NCBI RefSeq assembly: GCF_030817655.1
Contig: NZ_JAUSZM010000003.1
Location: forward strand, 7,192,001 to 7,256,000
DNA length: 64,000 nucleotides
Origin: Streptomyces sp. V4I2
Lineage (GTDB): Bacteria > Actinomycetota > Actinomycetes > Streptomycetales > Streptomycetaceae
Direction of reading: 5' to 3'
Below, one piece after another: positions 8,696-15,958 of the stretch (the stretch's first letter is position 1; each line of letters opens with the position of its first letter). The notes beneath the pieces are model-generated. The model searched no databases. It was given only the letters and a program-made list of their open reading frames with translations, and was not told the DNA's origin. The translations under genes and the position numbers were made by a program.

Positions 8696-9931
8696 CTAAC
8701 GCAACGTCAGCGTCGCAACCGCCCCACCATCCGCTGCATTGTCAAAGACCAGCCGCGCCCCCAAAACCTCCGCCTGCCCCACCGCGATGGTCAACCCCAG
8801 CCCGTGCCCCTTGGAAACCCCCTCCGTACGGAACCGCTGCGGCCCGTGCTCGACCAGATACTCCGGATACCCGTCCCCGTGATCCCGCACCGTCACCACA
8901 GGCCCGTCCACCGTCAGCGTCACCGGTCCCCGCCCGTGCCGATGCGCGTTCGCGACGAGATTCCCCAGCACCCGCTCCAGCCGCCGCCGATCCGTCTCCA
9001 CGGCGACATCCCGTACGACGACGACCTCCGTGTCCGTCCCCGACGCCCGCACCACCCGCTCGGCCAGCGCGGCCAACGGCTCCCGCTCCAGCTCCAGCCG
9101 CTCCCGCCCGGTGTCGAGGCGGGAGATCTCCAGCAGGTCCTCGGTGAGTGTGCGCAGCGCCGCCACCCGGTCCCGGACCAGCTCGGTCGGCCGGCTCGCC
9201 GGCAGCAGCTCGGCCGCCGCGTGCAGGCCGGTCAGCGGGGTGCGCAGCTCGTGGGCCACGTCCGCGGTGAACCGCTGCTCGGCGAGGAGCTTGCCCTGGA
9301 GGGACGCGGCCATGGAGTCGAGCGCGGCGGAGACCGCGGCCACTTCGTCCTCGGGGCGCGTCGGATCCTTCGTGCGGGGGTCGTCGACGCGGGCGTCCAG
9401 GTCGCCGGCGGTGATCCGCCGGGCGACCTGCGCGGTGCTGTGCAGCCGCCGCGTCACCCGGGTGACGGCGAACGCGCCGACCAGCAGCGTCGCCCCGATC
9501 GCCAGCGCCGACGACCACACGATCGCCCGGTCGAGGCCGTCGATGGTCCGCTCGCCCTGGGAGTAGTCGACCTCCACGGCCAGCGCCCGGCCGCCGTCGA
9601 CCGGTCCCGCCGCCCACATCGTGGGGCGCCCACGGTGCTCGCCGACCATCGTGCCGCGCTCCCCGGCCGCGGCCAGCGCCCGCAGCGGCTCGGGCAGGCC
9701 CGGGGGATCGACGCCGACACCTCGCTCCGGCGAGTCCCCGGCCTTGAACGCCGCCGTGGCCTCCGTCAGCCGGTCCAGCGCGAGGTCACGGGCCTGGCCG
9801 ACGGTCTGGTTCGTCACCGACACGTGCACGAGGACGCCGAGCAGCGCGGCCAGCGCGCAGCACATCACGGTGATGAAGACGGCGGCCTTCACGGCGAGCG
9901 TGCCGGCCCAGCGGGGAAGCGCGAGCCTCAT
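8696..9931 (-). CDS. Two-component sensor histidine kinase (orphan)
   Basis: A 411-residue kinase: transmembrane helices near 15-40 and 137-160, a ~95-residue extracytoplasmic sensor, HAMP (about 160-215), a HisKA domain with phosphoacceptor H227 in ADVAHELRTPL, and HATPase motifs (N-box LGNLVANAHRHG, G2 region GHGLGLTIA). The start ATG 9929-9931 overlaps the stop of the upstream lipoprotein gene as ATGA. No response regulator gene lies beside it. A lipoprotein coupled to a kinase recalls the CseA/CseC arrangement of the Streptomyces envelope-stress system, but the CseB-type regulator and sigma factor are missing here. Confidence 0.85.
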   Translation of the reverse strand: MRLALPRWAGTLAVKAAVFITVMCCALAALLGVLVHVSVTNQTVGQARDLALDRLTEATAAFKAGDSPERGVGVDPPGLPEPLRALAAAGERGTMVGEHRGRPTMWAAGPVDGGRALAVEVDYSQGERTIDGLDRAIVWSSALAIGATLLVGAFAVTRVTRRLHSTAQVARRITAGDLDARVDDPRTKDPTRPEDEVAAVSAALDSMAASLQGKLLAEQRFTADVAHELRTPLTGLHAAAELLPASRPTELVRDRVAALRTLTEDLLEISRLDTGRERLELEREPLAALAERVVRASGTDTEVVVVRDVAVETDRRRLERVLGNLVANAHRHGRGPVTLTVDGPVVTVRDHGDGYPEYLVEHGPQRFRTEGVSKGHGLGLTIAVGQAEVLGARLVFDNAADGGAVATLTLR

Positions 9932-10701
9932 CGGCCACTCGCGGACGGCGAGCCGGAGGGGGAGGCGGAGACGGACGGGGAGGCAGACGGGGAGGCAGAC
10001 GGGGACGCGGAGGGGCGCGGCGTCTTCGTGTGCGAGCCGCTCCGCAGCATCTCGTCGTGGGTGAGCAGCATCGCCTTCTGCTGCCGGTCCCAGGTCCACT
10101 GGAGCCGGTACTCGTACCCCGCCACCTCGGACGGCGAGCGGATGATCACGGACCGCCCGGCCAGCTCGACCCCGTTCACGGCGTCCTCCCAGGCCATGAC
10201 CTTCACGAGCCGGTGCTTGTCGACCGTGTAGACGCGAACGGCCGTCAGCTTCTCGGGCAGCTGCCGGAAGCCCAGCGTCAGCTCCTCGCGCCCGTCGCCG
10301 GTCAGGTCCCGGTAGTACGGCTGGAGGACGGGGCACCCGCCCTTCCCCGCACCCTCGCCGCAGTCGGCCATCCGGCGGGAGGTCTCGTGGTACGGCGCAC
10401 CGGAGCCGTAGTCGCCCGGACTCGCCGCGATCTCCTTCCGCACGATCGCGACCGGGTCCGCCTCGCGGATGTCGTCGCCGGGTACGGCGACGCCCTTGAC
10501 GACCTCGGTGTTCACCTCGCCGATGACGAAGGCCGGACTCGACACCGGCGGCAGGCTCGGCCACAGCCGCTCCGGGCTGATCGCGGTCGAGGTCGGGCCC
10601 GCGCCGTGCAGCCCGCCCGTGTCGCCGCAGCCCGCGAGCGCCGCCAGGGCCGCCGACAGCAGGGCGACGGTGGTGGCGGCGCGGAGCGGGGTGGGGAGCA
10701 C
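9928..10701 (-). CDS. Lipoprotein coupled to the sensor kinase
   Basis: With GTG 10699-10701 as start (AGGG eight bases upstream) the protein has 257 residues and a classic lipobox, AALAGC, with the lipidated Cys at 25. Another in-frame GTG at 10710 is possible. The body has an FG-GAP-like stretch (PYYRDLTGDGREELTLGF) found in secreted sensors and wall proteins. The tail is a Ser/Ala/Pro repeat of about 28 residues encoded by 12-bp tandem units. The last four bases overlap the kinase start. Probably a surface partner of that kinase; function otherwise unknown. Confidence 0.75.
   Translation of the reverse strand: MLPTPLRAATTVALLSAALAALAGCGDTGGLHGAGPTSTAISPERLWPSLPPVSSPAFVIGEVNTEVVKGVAVPGDDIREADPVAIVRKEIAASPGDYGSGAPYHETSRRMADCGEGAGKGGCPVLQPYYRDLTGDGREELTLGFRQLPEKLTAVRVYTVDKHRLVKVMAWEDAVNGVELAGRSVIIRSPSEVAGYEYRLQWTWDRQQKAMLLTHDEMLRSGSHTKTPRPSASPSASPSASPSVSASPSGSPSASGR
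9974..10009. repeat. 12-bp tandem repeat in the lipoprotein tail
   Basis: Three consecutive units of GACGGGGAGGCA (the third diverges at its end) encode part of the Ser-Ala-Ser-Pro tail of the lipoprotein. Confidence 0.75.
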
Positions 10702-10777
10702 GCCGTACACCCTATTCGGCGGGAAGTCCTTTTTACGCGCCGGTCGGCCGTGCCCGCCCACGGCCGCGAAGAAACGA

Positions 10778-11314
10778 TTACTCGGCGAGCTCCTCAAGCA
10801 GCCGTGCCGTCGGCAGCCCCGCTTGCAGGTACTCGACGAACAGCTCGTTGTGCAGGGCCCAGGGCGAGCGGCGGGACCGGATCAGCCGGATCGCCTCCTC
10901 CGTGGAGTGCCCCTGGCGGACCAGGGCGTGCGCGACGACCAGCCCCGAACGGTTGTAGCCGTGGTAACAGCGGACGAGGACCTTGCGGCCCTCGTCCAGC
11001 GCGTCGCACGCGGCCCGTGCCAGCCGTATCACGCCCGCCAGTTGCGTGCCGTCCAGCGGTCCGTCGGGAATCGGCCACACATGGTGCTCGACGCCCGCGT
11101 CCGGACCGTGCCCCGGCAGCCTCAACAACGTCTGTACGAGATCGAACTCGTCCCGCACGACGGCGAACCCGACCTGCCCGGAGCGGGCCCTGAACTCGTG
11201 CCCGCCCATCCACAGCCCGGGCACGACCTCGTTCCACGCATCCTCCGGAGCGGGCACATCGGCCTGCTTCCTGCGCGTCCGCAACGGCGCCTCCCCAAGC
11301 CCCCGCCAACTCAC
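10778..11314 (-). CDS. Dual-specificity / tyrosine phosphatase-like protein
   Basis: The 178-residue cytoplasmic protein carries the CX5R phosphatase signature C116-Y-H-G-Y-N-R122-S, with candidate general-acid Asp residues at 84/88 in IPDGPLD. The Cys-His order is the common C-x-H-G variant of dual-specificity phosphatases. It lies 76 bp upstream of the lipoprotein gene on the same strand, so all three genes may be co-transcribed. The GTG start (11312-11314) has only a weak ribosome site; a later start is possible. Substrate unknown. Confidence 0.75.
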   Translation of the reverse strand: MSWRGLGEAPLRTRRKQADVPAPEDAWNEVVPGLWMGGHEFRARSGQVGFAVVRDEFDLVQTLLRLPGHGPDAGVEHHVWPIPDGPLDGTQLAGVIRLARAACDALDEGRKVLVRCYHGYNRSGLVVAHALVRQGHSTEEAIRLIRSRRSPWALHNELFVEYLQAGLPTARLLEELAE

Positions 11315-11420
11315 CCATAGGTACCCGGGTCAACTCCCCTTCAAAGGTGACCGGCAAAGCCAACCGGCTTCTTGCCCCTGGAGCACCCGGCCTGTTCCCA
11401 TGGTCGTGGGGTGATGGTGC

Positions 11421-12224
11421 ATGAGCGGACTGCGCGTCGTGCCGACCTGGCGCCACGGCCAGGAGCGGCTGTACGTCTGCCTCACGGACGGCAGGAACAT
11501 CGCCTGGTACGACCGTGAGGCATCCCGGGTCAACCTGCTGAGCGAGGACCGCAGACAGGACGTCCTCGACGCCCTCGGGCCCTTCCTGACCGGACCGGTG
11601 GCCATCGGCCCGCCCCCGGTACCGACCCCCGCGGAACTGGCCCGGCTGTCCCTCCACCCGGACGACGACCTGGCACCCAACCGCCCCGGCGAGGCGCTCC
11701 AGATCGCCCTGGACCGGGACCCCGGCCCCGCCCGCCGGCTCCGCCCCGACCCCCGCCGCCGGGCCCTCGCGGCCGAGCAGGCGGTGGGGGAGGCCCTGGA
11801 CCGGCTCGACGGCGCCGGCTGGCACACCCTGCACTCGGTCCCGCTGCCCGGCGGCGACCACGTCCACCACCTGCTGATCGGCCCCGGCGGGCTCTTCGCG
11901 GTGCACACCCTGTACGCCCGCAAGCAGCGGGTCACGGTCGCCGACCCCATGGTCACGCTGGGCCGCCGCGAACCCCGCCCGCTGCTGCGCCGCGTCCGCG
12001 CCGACGCCGACCGCGCCTCCTACGCCCTGACCGCCGAGGTCCACCCGGTCCTGGCCCTCGTCGGCCCCACCGACGTCCAGGTCACCGCCCCGCCGCGCGA
12101 GGCCCGGATCGTGACGGACACGGACGTCGAGGGACTGGCCAGGCTCGGCGGCGTCCTCAAACCGGCGGACGTGGAGGCGCTGCACGCGATGGCGCGGGAC
12201 CGGCGGACGTGGGTGCGGGTGTGA
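11421..12224 (+). CDS. NERD-domain protein
   Basis: A 267-residue protein with a nuclease-related (NERD) domain in the centre to C-terminus (about 110-225): EQAVGEALDRL, HHLLIGPGGLFAVHTLYARKQRV, and a following beta-rich part. NERD is related to restriction-endonuclease-like folds, but most actinobacterial copies have no proven activity. The N-terminal ~70 residues form a separate small domain (LYVCLTDGRNIAWYDREA). It is divergent from the phosphatase gene and converges with the LigD-Pol gene. Confidence 0.75.
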   Translation: MSGLRVVPTWRHGQERLYVCLTDGRNIAWYDREASRVNLLSEDRRQDVLDALGPFLTGPVAIGPPPVPTPAELARLSLHPDDDLAPNRPGEALQIALDRDPGPARRLRPDPRRRALAAEQAVGEALDRLDGAGWHTLHSVPLPGGDHVHHLLIGPGGLFAVHTLYARKQRVTVADPMVTLGRREPRPLLRRVRADADRASYALTAEVHPVLALVGPTDVQVTAPPREARIVTDTDVEGLARLGGVLKPADVEALHAMARDRRTWVRV

Positions 12225-12304
12225 TCGCTGCGGGGAGGGGCGCGAGCGGTGGTCCTGGGTCGGGTGGGCGCCTCGGGCCGCGATGCTGCTGCTTCTCGTG
12301 ATGC

Positions 12305-12321
12305 GATCCCCGAGAGGGGAT
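12305..12321. terminator. Small hairpin between convergent genes
   Basis: ATCCCC-GAGA-GGGGAT (12306-12321) forms a 6-bp stem with a tetraloop between the ends of the NERD and LigD-Pol genes. It could serve as a weak bidirectional terminator; there is no U tract. Confidence 0.35.
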
Positions 12322-12323
12322 GC

Positions 12324-13205
12324 TCACGGCAGCGATCCCGCCGCGTCCGCGTCGAGGAGCGGGGCCAGCAGATCGCCGTAGTCCTGCACGCGCGGCGCGA
12401 TGTCCGGGGCCTGGAACGCCAGTTGGTCGGGCGCCCCGCACTCCTCCACCTCGACCCAGGTCACCGGCGCCGACACGAACGGCCGCGCCCGGGCCCGCAG
12501 GGTGTAGGGCGTGGCCGTGGTCTTGCGTGCGGCGTTCTGGCTCCAGTCGACGAACACCTTCCCGGGCCGCAGGCTCCGCGTCATACGGTGTACGACCAGC
12601 CGGGGCATCGCCTTCTCCGCCTCGACGGCCAGCTGTTTGGCGTAGTCGGAGGCGGCGTCGGAGGAGACCGGCCGCAGGGCCGCCAGCAGGTGCAGCCCCT
12701 TCGAGCCGGCGGTCTTCGCGTACGCCTCGATGCCATCCGCCGCGAGCCGTTCGCGCAGCCAGAGCGCGACCTCGCAGCACTCGACGATGCTCGCCGGCGT
12801 CCCGGGGTCGAGGTCGAAGACCAGCCGGTCGGCCTCGCCGGGCGCGTCGACGACCCACTGGTGGGTGTGGAACTCGGTGACCAGGTTCGCCGCCCACATC
12901 AGGCTCGGCAGGTCCTGCACCAGCACCATCCGGGCCGGCCCCTCCGACCTGGGCACCTCGGCGGTGGTGACCCAGTCGGGCGTACCGGGCGGCACGTTCT
13001 TGGCGAAGAAGACCTGCCCGTCGGGGCCGTCCGGGTAGCGCAGGAAGGACACGGGCCGATCCCGCAGATGGGGCAGCAGGACCTCGGCGGTGGTCGCGTA
13101 GTAGTGCAGCACCTCGCCCTTGGTGAACCCGGTCGCGGGATACAGCACCTTCTCCAGGTTGCTGAGCGCGAGCCTTCGCCCCTCCACCTCTGTGATCGGC
13201 GTCAT
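12324..13205 (-). CDS. ligD: NHEJ DNA polymerase/primase (LigD polymerase domain, stand-alone)
   Basis: The 293-residue protein is a complete LigD-type polymerase domain of the archaeo-eukaryotic primase superfamily. The metal-binding pair D131-x-D133 is in VFDLDPG and a third Asp, D220, in GKVFVDWSQN; the conserved N-terminus (LSNLEKVLYP) and AGSKGLHL are present. It adds nucleotides at broken ends during non-homologous end joining. The ligase and nuclease domains of fused LigD are absent, as is usual in Streptomyces, where they are separate genes. Divergent from ku with 72 bp between the start codons, so the pair probably shares a control region. Confidence 0.9.
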   Translation of the reverse strand: MTPITEVEGRRLALSNLEKVLYPATGFTKGEVLHYYATTAEVLLPHLRDRPVSFLRYPDGPDGQVFFAKNVPPGTPDWVTTAEVPRSEGPARMVLVQDLPSLMWAANLVTEFHTHQWVVDAPGEADRLVFDLDPGTPASIVECCEVALWLRERLAADGIEAYAKTAGSKGLHLLAALRPVSSDAASDYAKQLAVEAEKAMPRLVVHRMTRSLRPGKVFVDWSQNAARKTTATPYTLRARARPFVSAPVTWVEVEECGAPDQLAFQAPDIAPRVQDYGDLLAPLLDADAAGSLP

Positions 13206-13277
13206 ACGATGAGAATCCCAGAGATTCCGTAGTAAAGACTGACAAGACCCCGCGATCCGATCGAAAGGGTGCTGCAC

Positions 13278-14318
13278 GTGCGATCCATATGGAACGGCGC
13301 CATCTCGTTCGGCCTGGTCAGCATCCCGATCAAGCTGGTGAACGCCACCGAGAGCCACTCGATCTCCTTCCGCCAGATCCATACGGAGGACATGGGCCGC
13401 ATCCGCTACCGCAAGGTCTGCGAGCTGGAGGACCGCGAGGTCAGCACGGCGGAGATCGGCAAGGGCTACGAGGACGCGGACGGCACGATCATCCCGATCA
13501 CGGACGACGACCTCGCCCACCTGCCGCTCCCCACGGCCAAGACCATCGAGATCGTCGCGTTCGTGCCGGCCGACCGGATCGACCCGCTCCAGATGGACGC
13601 CGCGTACTACCTCGCGGCGGGCGGCGCCCCGGCCGCCAAGCCGTACACCCTGCTGCGCGAGGCCCTCAAGCGCAGCCAGAAGGTCGCCATCGCCAAGTTC
13701 GCGCTCCGCGGCCGCGAACGCCTCGGCATGCTGCGCGTGGTCGGCGACGCCATCGCCCTGCACGGCCTCCTCTGGCCGGACGAGGTCCGCGCTCCCGAGG
13801 GCCTCGCCCCCGACACCAAGGTCACCGTCAACGACAAGGAACTCGACCTCGCCGACGCCCTGATGGACACCCTCGGCGAGATCGACCTCGAAGACCTCCA
13901 CGACGAGTACCGCGAGGCCCTGGAGGAGGTCGTCGCCGCGAAGGCCGCCGGCGAGGCCCCGCCCGAGGCGCCCGAACCGGCGAAGACCGGCAAGGTCCTC
14001 GACCTGATGGCGGCGCTGGAGAAGAGCGTGAAGGCGGCGAAGGAGTCGCGCGGCGAGGAGGGCGAGGCCGAGGCCGAGGTCAGACAGATGCCGGCCCGGA
14101 AGTCGGCGCGGTCGACCCCCAAGCAGGCGGGCGGCAAGAAGTCCACGTCCACGGCGAAGAAGACGCCCGCGAAGAAGACACCCGCGGCCAAGAAGTCCAC
14201 CGCCAAGTCGACCCAGGGAACGAAGAAGACGACGACGGCGAAGAGCACGACGACGAAGAAGACCGCGGCGAAGAAGACGGCAGCGAAGAAGACGACGTCA
14301 CGCAAACGTACGGCGTGA
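13278..14318 (+). CDS. ku: Ku DNA end-binding protein with Lys-rich tail
   Basis: The 346-residue protein has the bacterial Ku core (about 1-255: RSIWNGAISFGLVSIPIKL at the start, then the ring-forming beta-barrel and the C-terminal arm), which binds DNA ends and recruits LigD. The start is GTG 13278 with AAAGG nine bases upstream; the in-frame GTG at 13269 is less likely. The last ~75 residues are a low-complexity tail of Lys, Thr, Ala and Ser in KKTxAKK-like repeats, probably disordered and DNA-binding. Such histone H1-like tails are known in Streptomyces Ku. Divergent neighbour: LigD-Pol. Confidence 0.95.
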   Translation: MRSIWNGAISFGLVSIPIKLVNATESHSISFRQIHTEDMGRIRYRKVCELEDREVSTAEIGKGYEDADGTIIPITDDDLAHLPLPTAKTIEIVAFVPADRIDPLQMDAAYYLAAGGAPAAKPYTLLREALKRSQKVAIAKFALRGRERLGMLRVVGDAIALHGLLWPDEVRAPEGLAPDTKVTVNDKELDLADALMDTLGEIDLEDLHDEYREALEEVVAAKAAGEAPPEAPEPAKTGKVLDLMAALEKSVKAAKESRGEEGEAEAEVRQMPARKSARSTPKQAGGKKSTSTAKKTPAKKTPAAKKSTAKSTQGTKKTTTAKSTTTKKTAAKKTAAKKTTSRKRTA

Positions 14319-14399
14319 CGTGCAGGTTCCGGTGGGTCGGCTGCGGCTGATGCGGACCTGACGCGCCGTTCCCCGGTCTTGCCTGCCACGCCCCCGGCC

Positions 14400-15683
14400 C
14401 TACGCCCCCCGCCCCACCCTCCGCAGAGCCAGCACCGCGTTGTGCCCCCCGAACCCGAACGAGTTGCTCAACGCCAGGTCCCCGTCCTCCGGCAGCGCCC
14501 GCGGAGCGCCGGTCACCACGTCCAGCCCGATCGCCTCGTCCACCTCCTCGCACCCCACGGTCGGCGGTACCACCCCGTGATGCAGCGTCAGTACCGTGGC
14601 CAGCGCCTCGACGCCGCCCGCGGCCCCCTGCAGATGACCGAGGTGCCCCTTGAGCGCGGTGACCGGCACGGACCGTGTCCCGAGCACCGCCCGCACCGCG
14701 CCCGCCTCGGCGAGATCGCCGTCAACCGTGGCTGTCGCGTGCGCGTTGACATGGACGACGTCGACGACACGGCCCCCGGCATCCCGCAGCGCTCGCCGCA
14801 GCGCGAGCGCGACCCCGCTGCCGGAGGGATCGGGCGCGGCCATGTGATGAGCGTCGGCGGAGAGTCCCCATCCGGCGGCCTCGCAGTAGATCCGCGCCCC
14901 GCGGGCCAGCGCGTGCTCCTCGGCCTCGAGTAGCAGCACCCCGGCACCCTCCCCGTTGACGAACCCGTCGCGGTCCTTGGCGAACGGCCGGGACGGCGAG
15001 GCCCCGTCCACGAGCCCCCGCGTGGACAGCGCCCGCATCGCGGCGAAGGACGCCATGATCGCCGGGGTGACGACGGCTTCCGCCCCGCCCGCGAGGGAGA
15101 CGTCGACATGGCCGTACCGTATGCGGTCGACGGCCTGCCCGATCGCCTCGGTGCCGGACGCGCACGCGGCCGTCACGGTGCGGGCCTCGCCGGTGATGTG
15201 CAGGTCGAGCGAGACCTGGGAGGCGGCCTGCGAGGGCACGGTCATCGGTGTGGTGAGCGGCGAGACGGCGCGCGGCCCCTTGTCCCGCAGCGCGCGGTCA
15301 CCGCCGACGAGCACGGACGCGTCCCCGAGGATCGCGCCGAGACTCACCCCCACCCGCTCGGGATCGAGCCCGCTCTCCCGCGTGCCGCCCGCCACGAGCC
15401 CGGCGTCGGCCCAGGCCTCCCGCGCGGCGAGTACGGCGAACTGGGCGGCCCGGTTCATCCGCCGGGCCACCGGCCGGGGCAGCAGCCCGGCCGGATCGAC
15501 GGGCACGGTACCGGCCACCCGCACCGGCAGCCCGTCGAACTCGGCGTCCGTCAACTCCCTTATCCCGTGCCGTCCTTCGAGCAGCCCCCGCCACAGCTCG
15601 CCGACCCCGACGCCCAGCGGCGTGACGGCCCCGAGCCCGGTGACGACGACCCGCCGCGGCATGTCCGTGCGCACAGAGGTCAT
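14400..15683 (-). CDS. Beta-ketoacyl-ACP synthase II family protein (FabF-like)
   Basis: The 427-residue condensing enzyme has the full thiolase-fold KAS II signature: active-site C174 in TAACASG, H315 in HVNAHATAT, the K345/H350 motif in LKGHLGHLQGAAGG, and the C-terminal NSFGFGGHN. It should elongate acyl-ACP with malonyl-ACP. It stands alone, with no ACP, malonyltransferase or chain-length-factor gene beside it, so a role in primary fatty-acid synthesis is not shown; an accessory paralogue is likely. The start at ATG 15683 has a weak ribosome site; ATG 15662 (seven codons later) is an alternative. Confidence 0.88.
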   Translation of the reverse strand: MTSVRTDMPRRVVVTGLGAVTPLGVGVGELWRGLLEGRHGIRELTDAEFDGLPVRVAGTVPVDPAGLLPRPVARRMNRAAQFAVLAAREAWADAGLVAGGTRESGLDPERVGVSLGAILGDASVLVGGDRALRDKGPRAVSPLTTPMTVPSQAASQVSLDLHITGEARTVTAACASGTEAIGQAVDRIRYGHVDVSLAGGAEAVVTPAIMASFAAMRALSTRGLVDGASPSRPFAKDRDGFVNGEGAGVLLLEAEEHALARGARIYCEAAGWGLSADAHHMAAPDPSGSGVALALRRALRDAGGRVVDVVHVNAHATATVDGDLAEAGAVRAVLGTRSVPVTALKGHLGHLQGAAGGVEALATVLTLHHGVVPPTVGCEEVDEAIGLDVVTGAPRALPEDGDLALSNSFGFGGHNAVLALRRVGRGA

Positions 15684-15840
15684 GGTTGAAAGGTAAACCG
15701 CGCCCGGTTCTCAACTGCCCCAAAAGGGACGGTTGTTCAGCGTGGGCCTCCTCACGCCCCAACCCTGCCCCGGTCATCCACCGAACTCTCACCCGCATGT
15801 TTCCGGGATTTAACGCAAGACCCCTTGGTGGATCCCTTTC

Positions 15841-15850
15841 TACGCGCGTA
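15841..15850. promoter_or_regulatory. Palindrome upstream of the secreted nuclease gene
   Basis: TACGCGCGTA is a perfect 10-bp palindrome flanked by CTTTC and ACTTGA, about 110 bp before the nuclease start, inside a 275-bp divergent intergenic region shared with the ketosynthase gene. It may be a regulator site; no factor can be named. Confidence 0.3.
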
Positions 15851-15958
15851 ACTTGAGCCGACTCCCCACGGGCAATGGTTCAAGCTCCGTCCTCGGACGG
15901 CGCGTTGATGTCCGTACGTGCACGAGGTACGTACGCGAGGTACGAGGAGACCGCCAGC

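Noticed and set aside
14400..15683. The start of a type II polyketide cluster
   Set aside because: There is one ketosynthase only, without chain-length factor, ACP, ketoreductase or cyclase genes nearby.
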